This document shows, piece by piece, positions 12,651 through 24,100 of a stretch of DNA of 64,000 bases (position 1 is the first letter of the stretch; each line of letters begins with the position of its first letter). The notes below the pieces were generated by a model. That model was not told where the DNA came from. It saw only the letters and a program-made list of their open reading frames with translations, and did not search any database. The stretch is from contig NC_026656.2 of assembly GCF_000004075.3 (NCBI RefSeq), positions 3,658,001-3,722,000 of the forward strand. The letters are read 5' to 3'. Position numbers and translations under genes: made by a program. This DNA is from Cucumis sativus. Its lineage: Eukaryota; Streptophyta; Magnoliopsida; Cucurbitales; Cucurbitaceae.

Positions 12651-14174
12651 CACTCTATAGAACTTCTCCACCACCTTTATTCCTCTTTCTTCTTTTTCTC
12701 ATGCTAAAGACTATTTAAGAATGATTTAAACTTTATAAAACAAAATAATACATTATCATGTTGATACGTATCATCCTAGTGTTTTCTTTTTCCTTTCTAT
12801 GTTGGACGGTGTACGATGAAATATTTTGCAACCATTTTTTCACTCTTGTTGCATATTTGAAAAATTAAACATAATACATACGTAAGAGTTTAAAATAATC
12901 TTCCTAGTTGTTGAGGACCCCACGTCAGAAAAATAAAAGAACATTTTATAGCATATGAAATGTGGTATCTTACTCAACTTAACTCAAGTTTGTTATGTGG
13001 TTTAATATGTGTTAATGGATGATTTTGTAGATTTGAGTATTAGAATGAAAATTAAGATCGAACAAAGTATTTATAGGTCAAATGAAATGTCGAAGTCAAA
13101 GTGGTGTCAAAGTTAAAAGACTTAACCACTAGAGGCATAGCATGATGATGTTAGGCTTGACTATGAAGAAAGTAGCCTAAAAAGGGTTGAGTATTATATG
13201 ACATTGTTGATATGAAAAGTATTTGTGCTAATAGATTTTGACCTAACGTTAAGACGTTGCGACAAATCAATGAAAATGAAAGGTTTTTCTTTAAGTTAAG
13301 ACACAACATCAAGCTTCAACTTCTTTTTTCTTAATTTTCTCTATTCTATACCATTTTAGATGTATTTTCATGTTTTGGTGATGAAGAACGTGATCTCAAT
13401 GTTTAGTGGTTAAGATAAGCGCTCTTCTACTTAGGTTGAAGAAGAAACTATTTGTATTATGTCGTGAGGACTTGTATTTAAGAATATATTAGCTTGTATT
13501 TGAATTTATATGCTTTTGATTATGTTTGGATAGATCACCTCGCATATATATGTATATTTTATTTTGCCAGTAAATGACTCACAAGGGGTAGCATTTATTT
13601 GTGCATATATCAATTATTTGTAGCACAAATCAATGCATGCCCGTGTGTGATTGATTGACTAATTATGATGAACCTTTCACAACATTGCATGATTGGTTGG
13701 TTAGGATAGTTAAGCACTAACGAGTTAATAATCGTCTTAACTTTTTCCTTAATCTTACTGTAACGCGTCATATTCAATTTATTGGATGATTCGTTTAATT
13801 AATGTCATAGAGCAATTGTCACGACACTACGAGACAAGTTAACGAAACATTTGCATTATTTGGATAACTAATTTAGTGTCCAATAAAGAATAAATTAACT
13901 AATCAATACATTTAAAATACCTAAAGACAAACTTCTCTCATTCAATATACCAATCAATAAATTTGAAATACCAAATTTTCCAAAAGAAATTTGGTCCATT
14001 TTTCAAAAGTTGAATTGGGCCAGGCCCAACAATATTAGGCTACAATCTCCTATACCCGCAGCATGGTTCGAGAAATGCACTCGTCTTCGAGTTTCCTACC
14101 ATGGCCGGTTAAACTCAGGAGGACGAGAGAATTTTCCGATATCAAACCATCTTCACCCAACAACACAAGCTTCA
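12651..14174. other. Intergenic region and 5' leader of the G6PD4-like gene
   Basis: AT-rich, without convincing coding sequence. An open frame begins at 14010 and runs in frame into the G6PD4 start, but its first 55 codons look like leader sequence. Degenerate unknown repeat sequence may be present around 13100-13560, but I cannot name it. Confidence 0.45.
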
Positions 14175-17100
14175 ATGTCATTTTCAGTTTCAACTTTCTC
14201 GGCTCCTACAGGGGCTCTTCCTCTGTGCTCCCATGGCCGTAGAATCCCCAACCGGAGTTCCCATGTGAGTGTTTCTGATATCCTTAACTCTCACTATTAC
14301 TTCTTCAACTCATGCTCTGTCTCTCACTTGCCAATTTTGCTTCCTAGTTGTTTGATCTTCATGAAAGATTCTAGTTTGTTAGAATTCCTAACTATGTTTT
14401 GGAAAAAGAAAAAATGACGATTAGTTGAAAGGATTGAAAGATCTTCTCCACAATATGTTAATTCAAGTTGCGAAAGAAGTGGTGTTCATAAGAGGAAAGC
14501 TTTATCTATTAATCCTTTGATCATATGGTTGAGATTTTAGCTTTGTAAATATTATAACTGAAGAAGTAGAATGGGGGCAGGAAGACTCATTAAAAAAATT
14601 GGGGATTTCCCTTTTATTTGTCTATATAAATAGCACTCTCTCAATGTGTTAATCAAACTTCTTTTTACTAAACTTAGTAATGGGTGTCTTTTTGTTTATG
14701 GGTTGATGTAGATTATGGGAAATAGCTTAAGGTCAAGAAGAGCTTCTAATTTTTGCCAAATATTTCATGGCTTAAAGCTCTGGATAAGTGAGACCCTAAG
14801 TGTTCTGCAACATAATGGGAAATCTGGATCATCACAGAAGTTGAAGACTATAAAAAATCATAAAGAAGATGAGTTTGAAAAGAAACCTTTTGAGGAAACT
14901 TCATCACATGCTCGGCAAGTTCCTGAATCGGTCTTAGAATCCAAAATTTCCAGTGGTTAGTCAATGTAGTTGGCTTCCATTTTTTCATCTACTTAATTTT
15001 TGAGGAAACTAAGCATTTTGATTTTGGTTCATCAGATTCCAATTCAGAAACAACTAAAGCAGCTACACATTCTAAAGGATCTGAGAATCTGCAATCGGAT
15101 GCTTCAGTGGATGTTGAAAATTCCTCTGGGTCTTCTGGATCCTTGCAACAATCCCCTATGTTAAACTACGTCGTTCGGGATGATCAAGTCCCATCCCTTT
15201 GTATTGCTGTCATTGGAGCTACTGGTGAGCTAGCAACAAGAAAAATTTTTCCGGCACTGTTTGCTCTGTATTATAGTGGCTTTCTTCCGGAGGTATGGTG
15301 ATATTCACATCTATGACATAAATACAGAATATCCTTGTTTCTTATGTCTTGTGCACTGTACTGTATGTTGTTTCCTAAATATACTTTATTTATTTCGAAA
15401 TGTTCAGTTTAAAATGTATATTCCACACACACATTCGGCATTCCTTCAATTTCGTGTTGTTCTGCACACTCATTTTTATTTGCGGGGCTCCTTACTTGTG
15501 CTAAAGAAACAATTCTCACATTTTAGTATTGTTGAGAATGGTATGCGTCTTGATTAGTTTTTCTGCACAATAAAATATTCCAGGTTATTAAAGAGATCTA
15601 CCTCAAAAAATTGATTGGAGATTCTTATGCAAAATATAAATGAATGGAGATTGCATCTCCTAGTTTGATATCTATGTGAACACGGTTGACTTACAGCTAT
15701 TTTGATATTCCATGGTGCAGAATGTTGGGATTTTTGGTTATTCAAGGAAGAATATAACAGATGAAGAACTGCGGTCTATTATATCTGCCACTTTAACTTG
15801 CCGTATTGATCATCAGTATGTCTCTATATCTCCTAGATAATCTCTTTATATCTTAGACTGTCATGTGTTAAATGTGTAAAAAATCTAGTTCTATGGTGCC
15901 ATAAGTCATTGTTTAGGAAATTGGAATTCAAAACCCAATCTAATATGTATGATTGTTATGTAAAAAATGTATATTGAGTGGTATACTCCAAGTGCATGCT
16001 CAACTTGAAGCTATAGCATGTAAAAATGAAGACCAAGCATGCTGTGAAGACTTATTAAGGCTTGATTTCTACAGTAAAGTATACCTTTTATACCTCAAAA
16101 TTCAGTATTTGTTGAGGTGATCACCAACTGTATAAACTTGATTTTTTTGGAGCTGACAATTACTGATGTCAATTGTAGTGAATTTCACAGAGTATTTCTG
16201 CAACGTTATGCATGTAAACAAATGCATTCTGTTTTGCAATAAGTAACCAAATTTTGGTGAAATGTAATTTGTTTCTTTGTAGACAAAATTGCAGTGATAA
16301 AATGGATACTTTTCTGAGTAGAACATTCCATGTAAATGGAGGTTATGACAACAATAAGGGCATGTCAAAGCTCAATTTACTGATGGAGCAGATTGAGGTG
16401 GTTATATAGGAGCACTGGCTAATTGAGAAAAAGTTTTTTCTTTCATTGCATTTCCTTATTTTCGATTTTTCAATATGCAGGCAGAGATCTTTGATTAATG
16501 ATTGTAAAATATTTGACTTACTGCAGAGGCATTCCAAAGCTAATAGGATATTTTACCTTTCCGTGCCACAAGACGCTCTTCTAGATGTTGCATGCTCTCT
16601 TTCCAGTAAAGCTCAAACGAAAAAGGGTTGGAATCGTGTTATTGTTGAGAAACCTTTTGGCTTTGACATGATGTCGTCTCATTTTATAACAAAATCTCTT
16701 CTTTCTCAATTCGAGGAAAAGCAAATTTACAGGTGTCTTTTCATTATCCGTTCTTCCATAGCACTAACACCACACTTAATACCCAAAACTTCCACAAGCT
16801 GAGTGCAAAGCTAACCCTTTATGTGCATTTTCTTTACGTTATTTTAGATTTCTACATATAAATTAACTTTGAACCGTTGTATTTCAGAATCGATCATCTT
16901 CTAGGGAAGAACCTTATTGAAAACCTTACAGTTTTAAGGTTTGCTAATTTAGTTTTTCAACCACTGTGGAGTCGTACATTCATAAACAGTGTGCAGGTAC
17001 ACATTTGTATAAAATAAATTCTAATCCTTTCACACTCAATACTCACTAAACTCAAATTAAAAAATATTACAGGTGATTTTGTCAGAAGAACTTGGAGTTC

Positions 17101-19043
17101 AAACAAAAAGGTTACCTGACAGTTCACTGGTTTTTCTTTTACCTTCGTCTTGATTTCTTGTTACCTGACAGTTCCTTCCATGCAGATTTTTGGACGGTGG
17201 TGGGATTATTGGAGACATAGTGCATAGCCATATACTACAAACAATTGCTTTACTTGCCATGGAACCCCCCATTAGTCTTGATGGTGAAGCCATTCGAAAT
17301 GAGAAGGTAAATATAGAATTTTCAAGAAAGTTCTATTGCATGGTACAATCACTGTAACGTAAATGTATAGATTCTTTACAGGTTAAGTTGCTGAGATCCA
17401 TTCGCCCACTGGAACCCAGTGATGTTGTTCTTGGACAGTACAAATCTAGTACTAATGACAAAGTTGACCTTTCTCTTGACAATCTGACCCCAACATATTT
17501 TGCGGGTGCTTTGTATATCGACAATGCACGTTGGGATGGCGTCCCTTTTTTGATTAAAAGTGGCTTGGGACTAATTAAACACTGGTAAATATTTCATTGG
17601 TAAGGCTATTGCATGTCAGAAAGTGTAGGACTGGGAATCTGGGGCAGACTTCGTTGTCATCCCAAGATTATAAGTGTAATGGATGACTTTTTGTTGGTTT
17701 TCTTTCTTGTTATTGCACATGCATCCATTGGAAGCTATGGATAAGAGAGGAACAAAAAAGAGAAGAAAGAGAAGGACCATTTACGAGAGAAATTAAAAAC
17801 CAAAAGTTGAAAGGAAGGAGAGTTTGATAGGTGAAACCATCCTAGGTTGGTCTAGTAGTAAATAGGGGACATGATCTTGGTAAAAGGCTAAGACATGAGT
17901 TTAATTCATGGTGATCACTTACCTTGGATTTAATATCTTATGAGTTTCCTTGATACCTAAATGTTATAGGTTAAGACAGGTTGTTCCATAAGAAAGGTGT
18001 GCATGCTGGTCTGGACCCTCATGGATACCAAAACAAGAAAAACTTGAAATATCAACCTGAATATCAAATACAAATGGCATATCATAGCTATACCTAAAAC
18101 ATACCATTATATGAATCATAATTTTACTCAAGCTGGTTCTGGACACGAGTTAAAAGTTCCACAGAATGATTATTTAAAATCTTTGGTATGGTCATAATTT
18201 TAATTATTCTTCATATTCTCTTCATAACATGCATTCTGATTTAAGATCTGTTTATTCTTACAAGTCAACTAGTAGAATTGGTCGACCACCACCAACTTTG
18301 GAATATCTATAATCATTGATGGTGAATTGCTCTAAAATGCAGTGTGTTATGATATATATATATATACATATGTCCTTTATTGTAATTTTACATAGTCTCT
18401 AGGGTTTAGTTTATTCTCTTTATAAATATGTAACATTGCTTTGACTCAATGAGTATAAGACATACGTTTCTGAATTCTAGATTACACAGTGTAGAGATCC
18501 GCATACAATTTCGCCAGGTTCCGGGGAACATTTACCGTGAGCACTTTGGGTATAATAATGAATCCGCAACTAATGAGATTATTTTGCGCGACTTACCTGA
18601 AGAGGCCATTCTTGTCCGCGTTAATAACAAGATTCCTGGATTGGGATTGCGATTGGACTCTCCAGAACTCAATTTGCTTTACAAAGACAAGTGCGACCTT
18701 GCTTTGAAAAATATTGTCCTTTGCGATTGCTAGTTGCCAGCTTGGTTTTTAATGTAGATATTGTTTTATTCTCTTTCATGGTTTTTTGTTTCTCTTTCTT
18801 TGTAGGTACAACGTTGACGTGCCTGATTCATATGAGCATCTTCTCCTTGATGTCATTGATGGGGATAGCCATTTGTTCATGAGAAGTGATGAACTTGCAA
18901 TTGCGTGGAACATCCTAACTCCGATCCTGAATGAAATTAAGAAGAATAACATAAAGCCAGAACTTTACGAGTTCGGCGGCAGAGGTCCTATCGGAGCTTA
19001 TTATCTTTGGGCAAAACACGGAGTTCGATGGGTCGAGGAATAA
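14175..19043 (+). CDS. G6PD4: Glucose-6-phosphate dehydrogenase 4-like, plastidic, probably non-catalytic
   Basis: The spliced 638-aa protein uses exons 14175-14264, 14712-14955, 15036-15292, 15721-15815, 16283-16397, 16527-16732, 16888-16996, 17073-17110, 17186-17306, 17382-17584, 18490-18690 and 18806-19043. It is related to the oxidative pentose-phosphate enzyme that makes NADPH, but matches the divergent plant G6PD4 class. That class is reported to have little or no own activity and to pair with G6PD1 to redirect it to peroxisomes. The N-terminal ~150 residues are Ser-rich and low in acidic residues at the start, as in a plastid transit peptide. The nucleotide motif is GATGELA (172-178) where active enzymes have GASGDLA. 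The substrate motif is RIDHLLGKN (336-344), keeping Asp338, His339 and Lys343 but lacking the usual RIDHYLGKE ending. DGGGIIGD (388-395) replaces the usual FDxYGIIRD. Intron 10 (905 bp) holds a SINE relic. The start at 14175 opens a transit-like peptide. Confidence 0.9.
17840..18045 (+). mobile_element. SINE relic in G6PD4 intron 10
   Basis: A degenerate short interspersed element. It has an A-box-like TGGTCTAGTAGT near 17853, a B-box-like GAGTTTAATTCAT near 17897, a conserved middle (TATGAGTTTCCTTGATACCTAAATG-like, about 17940) and an A-rich tail after GGATACC near 18025. A second copy of its 3' half lies at 49988-50105. It resembles a SINE common in cucurbit introns, but the family name was not checked. 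Confidence 0.6.
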
Positions 19044-20817
19044 ACAACAGGACACATTTCATTATGTGGTAAAGCTCTCTCACGAGAATCAGGCAACACA
19101 AGATTTGCCAAATGGTTGAACTCATTACATTCATCATGCAACTAGTTCAATCAATTGAAGGAAGCAAGTCTTGGACATAAGATTTGAACCTACCTAGTAG
19201 AATTAAAACCACATGATGATATGATGCAACTGCTGGTTTTGATTCTCAACTTAGTTTCTTGTGATGTTCATTGGAAGAATATGAGGATTGTACTGGCCCA
19301 GACACCTTATGCAACAGAATCATTGCACAAAATCTATTCTGAAAATTGTTTATGTATTTACACTTGTGAGAATTAATGTGCGGGTGATTTCAAAAATGTA
19401 ATTGTAACGATCAGGCTAAATTGATTGACCTATAAAATTTATGAGTTCTACATCATAGTTTTTACCATTTTTAAATACTAAAGATATAAACTGATATTCA
19501 TTTTTTTTAATCCAATCCTTTTTAATTATTTATGTTTGATTAGTAAGAGGGTTTGAGAGAGTGTAGGATCCACAAAGACTTGAAGATATTTTTGGTGAAC
19601 TAATCAAAAACAGGCCGCCATGAAATTTGTGGAAATTAAGGGCAAAAGAAGTGGCCATGATTCAGACAGTGGTCATCATCTAACATTGTTCATCTTCGAC
19701 GACTTACATCTTCTCTTTTTTCATTCTTTTTTATGGATCCTGACGGACATTTGGCTAGATTGAAACAATACAAATTTTTTCTCAATGGCACCTTTAGAAA
19801 CCCGATATCCTTAAGATGCCTCTTCAATATCTCTTGACTTTGTTATCGATTTTGTATTTCAAACTCATCTCTTGCTTTGTTCGATAAACTCTTTTCTCTT
19901 TGTGCTTCCTTTTGATTCATTGAGATTGGCTCTGGGGTATCACGATATGTCCATTGATTGTGTTAATCTAGTTGACTAATGATTGCCCTTTAATGATGGA
20001 TTAGTTGAAGATGATACTTTGACAGTAGGTTGAAATTGAACCCCACTTGGGCCATCAATTTCTAAGCATAAAAATACCATATTATCAAGAAGAGAGGATA
20101 TAAATTATTTGTGGCTTCCACACCACACCAAGTAATTGCAAGAAAGTTAAAAGATGAATCCATTTTTGGTTAAACTACCAAGTTACTCTCGTTTATAACA
20201 TGTTTTTAACAACTATGGGATGCAATCTACATCGTATGTAACGACACAATGAAAAATGTCACATGCTAGTTATTATCTTAAAAGAAAATTTCGTGTATAT
20301 TAAAAGAAGAGTATGAAATTCTTGGTGTGTACCTTATTTTCAATTTATGTAAAGATTAATTCTAACTTTTAAAGTTATTGAGATCTATTGGACACAATTA
20401 ACAATTAAAATTTTAATGATATTTTTAAATGCTTGATCTTTTAGAAAAATCAATAATAATTTAGAAATTTAAAGACTAAACTTGACCTTATACGATTTGA
20501 ATCTTCAAAAAAAGAAATTTAACGAAATCAAGTCTCTAACTTTGAAGTTGACAGTAAATCATTTTGTCAAATTTTATAAGAACTTATACGAGGAAAATAA
20601 AAGGATGGGATACCAAAATAAAGTGTGGAAACAAACAAAATTGCTCTCTTATCTTTTCTTCATTATCCAAATTAAATAGCATATCATGATGAAGCTCTTC
20701 ACAAATAATAAGTAAACAAAAAGATCAATCACTTTTGATCATCTCTTCAAATATCATACATCTCTGTTTTTGCAATTCTCTCTCTAATCCATATCTCACC
20801 ATTGGAACAAAAAAGCC
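19044..20817. other. Intergenic region: G6PD4 3' flank and promoter of NIMIN copy 2
   Basis: The first ~350 bases are probably G6PD4 3' UTR. The block at 19560-19665 is shared with the promoter of NIMIN copy 1. A proximal stretch near 20655-20680 (CATTATCCAAATT and surrounding T-rich sequence) also matches the minus strand at about 12320-12345. The DNA between these (about 19700-20640) has no counterpart in copy 1 that I can see. No other gene is visible. Confidence 0.55.
19560..19665 (+). promoter_or_regulatory. Conserved upstream block of NIMIN copy 2
   Basis: The partner of 12555-12650. It contains GAGTGTAGGATCCACA, AAGACTTGA, AATCAAAA, GGCCGCCA and GGAAATTAAGGGCAAAAG. It lies about 1.15-1.25 kb upstream of the copy 2 start, two to three times further than in copy 1, so about 750 bases were gained here or lost in copy 1. 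Confidence 0.6.
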
Positions 20818-21183
20818 ATGGAAAGTGGAAGAAAAAGAAGAAAATTGCAAGAGGAAGAAGAAGAAGAAGAAGATGAAAAGATGGAGTTGTTCTATGCTTT
20901 GATTCAAAACACGAAGGCCATGAGAGACGGAATGAAATATTCAAAAGAATTAACAGAAGAAGAGAAATCAAAAGGGGTTTGGAATCCGAAGTTTCAACCA
21001 GAAGATTTCAATGAAGAAGATGGTTATAATTACAACAACAAATCCAACATCATTCCTCTTCAATTATCAGCTGCTTCATCTTCAACAACAAAACAATTCA
21101 ATGAAAAGAAACAACAAGAAGAAGATAAACATTACAAGGTTGTAGAAGTAAAAAAGGGGCTTGACCTTAATCTCTCTCTTTGA
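20818..21183 (+). CDS. NIMIN-like (NIM1/NPR1-interacting) protein, copy 2
   Basis: Intronless, 121 aa, starting in a strong context (AAAGCCATGG). It has the same domain order as the copy at 11739-12146: RKRRK at 5-9, a shorter Glu run (~12-20), MELFYALIQNTKAMRDGMKY, EDF at 62-64 within FQPEDF, and a C-terminal LDLNLSL repression motif at 115-121. Only three residues differ from copy 1 over the ~69-residue core. The differences concentrate in the Glu run (shorter here) and the low-complexity linker before the EAR motif, where copy 1 is Glu/Asp/Gln-rich and copy 2 has a KVVEVKKG stretch. Both copies look intact. Predicted role: nuclear partner of NPR1 restraining salicylate responses (by family). 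Confidence 0.8.
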   Translation: MESGRKRRKLQEEEEEEEDEKMELFYALIQNTKAMRDGMKYSKELTEEEKSKGVWNPKFQPEDFNEEDGYNYNNKSNIIPLQLSAASSSTTKQFNEKKQQEEDKHYKVVEVKKGLDLNLSL

Positions 21184-21248
21184 TTTTTCTTTTTCTTAGT
21201 TGTAATTAACAGTTTTATGATGGTTTGCATGCTTTTGATTTTTGTTGA

Positions 21249-21450
21249 TGTGACGACCGAGTTGATAAATGTCTATGGGTGCGATCATACTAGCACTAGT
21301 ACACTGGATCTCATTAGATCTCTTAAGTTAAGCGTATTTAGACAATAATAGTATTAAGTTGGGTGACCATTTAAAAAGTTCTCATGTTGCACCAAATGTA
21401 CTTACGAAATCGAATCGAATATCACTCTTGGTGTGGTGTTGGGTCATACA
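21249..21450 (+). mobile_element. Cassandra-type TRIM solo LTR carrying a 5S rRNA-like sequence
   Basis: It begins TGTGACGACCGAG and ends GGGTCATACA, a TG...CA LTR of ~200 bp. It encloses a recognisable but decayed 5S rRNA sequence at 21277-21393. Cassandra elements are terminal-repeat retrotransposons in miniature whose LTRs carry 5S sequence. No primer-binding site or second LTR follows, so this is a solo LTR. I see no clear target-site duplication. Confidence 0.75.
21277..21393 (+). pseudogene. 5S rRNA-derived sequence inside the LTR (non-functional)
   Basis: About 117 bases alignable end to end with plant 5S rRNA. It has GGGTGCGATCATACTAGCAC at the start, GTTAAGCGT in the middle, GGGTGACC near the internal promoter region, and CTCATGTTGCACC at the end. 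Many C/G to T/A changes (for example GGATCTCATTAG for GGATCCCATCAG) are typical of decayed, methylated repeat DNA. It belongs to the Cassandra LTR rather than to a 5S array. Confidence 0.8.
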
Positions 21451-21512
21451 CACTGATCTGATTCTGACTATTTAAAAAGTTTATCAACCTCTAACTTTGC
21501 TGCATTATTCTT

Positions 21513-22143
21513 AGTGTGTTTGGGCTGAGGGGGCCATGAATTCTCTTTCCAAGATCACAATGATAGGGGTACTATCAAGTTATCTCTACAATCTTTTATT
21601 GACGATCTGAAAGAAAATCTAATCGAAAAAATCTGATGAATTGCTACGACTCAACACCCACTAAAGAAAACGTGCATGTTTACGACCTTTTTCTTCTAAA
21701 TCATTCAAAGTACATTTACGCTGACTTTTCCATATTCCTATACCTCAAGTTTTACCACACATTCTTAACAATCCAAAACTTTCTACCATACAATACGGTT
21801 GTTCTTTTGTTTGGCACGGTAAGATACTTCCTTTCACATATTTTCTTTGAGGGTTTTGGAGTAGATAATTTTGGTAGAACTTAAAGTTTTTTTAATTTTG
21901 GATTGTTAAGAATTCATTGGGTAAAACTTAGGGCGACAAGGGATACAAAAAAGTATCTATGTTGGATGATTGGGGAGAAAGGGTTTATAAACATATACGC
22001 TTTATTGAGTGTTGAGTCGTAGCAATTCATTGAATCCATTTTGGTTAGATTTTCGTTTAGATTGTCGAAAATACATCTACCCAGTTTGATATTGAAAAGA
22101 GATTTCATAGCTCTTCTAGTCCCAATCGCCCCACAACACTCTA
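21513..22143. mobile_element. Foldback (inverted-repeat) transposon-like element
   Basis: Two long inverted arms face each other. The left arm, about 21590-21680, contains GAATTGCTACGACTCAACAC. The right arm, about 21990-22085, contains the reverse complement of the same sequence with flanking AATCTAA-CGAAAATCT. The arms continue outward to related ends (AGTGTGTTTGGGCTGAGG against the reverse complement of CCCCACAACACT) and inward (TTCTTAACAATCCAAAA in both). No transposase is present, so this is a non-autonomous element. Confidence 0.65.
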
Positions 22144-24100
22144 AAACTAATGTAGTGAAGATGTTAAGAGATTGATAAATATAATATACAACATATAATA
22201 ATTTTAATATCATTATTCAAGCAGTGACAATGGAACACACCATAGTTATCTAAAGTCTGCTAAAGCAATTATATCAATGTTCATTATAAGAAGTTTATCC
22301 ATCAACTTGTTGTATATCTTTGAAATAATAACCATATAATGTAACTATCTATTTCACACACAATAGTACTAGTTGGTCATACTCTGCACCAAGCAATCTT
22401 GCATTCAACCATTGTGCGCACGATTATTTATATATACCTCGAGAAACTGACAGATCCAGCATCTAAAAACTTGTAAAAACTCAAAGTTTTCCATGCATCC
22501 ATAATTGTGTATAGGTACCTACAAGTACAATGACAATGAAGGCAAATCAAATAAATTGAATTAGAACCTTTGGTTGTGACCGTTTTTTCTTTCCTCCTCT
22601 CAATTTGGGATGTATCCGACCGTGGCAGTAGGTAGTTTTTTTAATTTTGTAGATGATAAGTTCTGTTAATCCACTAACTGCCCCAAGAGCTAAAGCCAAT
22701 GGGTGAGGGCAAATTCTTTCCTTAAAGAAAATACTCATGTTTTGCCTTAATATTAAGGCAATATCCTTTCCATTGTGCAGTGAACTACAAAAGATAAATG
22801 CAACAAATCCTTTCCATTGTGCATTGAACTACAAAAGATAAATGCAACAAATTTTTAATTTAAGAAATGGATCCAATTATTTTTAATCAAATTAAAGAAA
22901 GAAGAAATCTGCTAAAAAAAAAAAAAAATCCTAGAAAAGCAGAAACACCAAGGGAAGAACTCAATAAGAAAGATCATAGTCATTCTCCAAATTGCCTTCT
23001 ACGAACTAAGAGGAACTTCACCTAATCCATTCCAGTCATAAGTATCATGAAATTATCAAGAAACCATTCACCAAAGGAAGCATTATCATATATTAATCTC
23101 AAAAGGAAGGCTAAGCTAAGATTTATCCACTAACATAATATGACAAAATAAAACAAACAAACAAAATCTCGTCTCTCCTACCATGAGGTGTGATACATTC
23201 TCATTCAAAAAAGTAGAGCACTTACCATTATATTTTCTTACTAAAAATCTTATTTTTACAATATATTTTGGTTTAGCTCATTAATATTTTCTTATATAAT
23301 TCAGACACCAAAACTGTTTTCCAATGTCTCCACTTTCACTTACAAAGATGCATGGTAACTCTTTGTAATGGATAGTGGTGTACGTACACCATGCTTGTAT
23401 AGAATATGCATGCAACATGATCCATGAAAGTTAAGAACATATAATGAACTGTTTTGAGAGTCACCCGACCACCCACCCCTTTCCAAATCCACACGAAAAA
23501 GAATTCTAAAAACTTGAAAGTATTAGAAAAAGAAAGTTACTTGCCCAGCCGATACAGTAACCCCACAAATGATCATTTATTTTTCAGAAGGAAAATGACT
23601 GGCTGCTGATGCTCTTTCGGATCTTGCTGCTGCTGCTAAAATCTTCACTCTTGCTCATCTGCTTTACGAGATCTCGTAGTTTCTTGGAATTGTCCATCTA
23701 TTAACTTTTTGTTTCTAAAAACCTAATCAAATAGACATTTTTCATCTTTTTCTCTTATAAAGTTTCATTTTGGAAAATAGCAGTATATTTTTTTGGCAAA
23801 ATGAAAGTTGCCTCTGCCTCAACCTGCTTGTTAATCTCATACTAATCATGTTTTTATTGATGTAAAACCTGATAATTTTGTTAATGTTTAAAACTTATGA
23901 ATAGAAGAAGATAAGTAAAGTGTAATTATACCACAATTCACCATCATCTTAGAATCAAATAGTTAAAAAAACACACACAAATAATATATATATTTTATAA
24001 AGCAATATATATTCTATACATAATAAAAGAAGATGAGATGTAAAATGAAATTAAAGAAAGTGTTAAGTGGTAGCAGGGAGGTGTATGAGAAGATGAAGAA
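22144..24100. other. Intergenic region with tandem repeat, 3' flank of receptor-like kinase
   Basis: AT-rich. It includes a 44-bp tandem duplication (22763-22850) and a short GCT-repeat patch near 23625. The minus-strand frame at 22547-22738 has no recognised domain. The last ~100 bases may be kinase 3' UTR. Confidence 0.5.
22763..22850. repeat. Tandem duplication, 2 x 44 bp
   Basis: Two adjacent 44-base units starting ATCCTTTCCATTGTGCA differ at a single position (CAGTG against CATTG). The low divergence suggests a recent event. Confidence 0.9.

Noticed and set aside
21277-21393. Functional 5S rRNA gene
   Set aside because: Too many substitutions, no terminator T-run after the end, and TG...CA LTR context; kept as a Cassandra-derived pseudogene instead.
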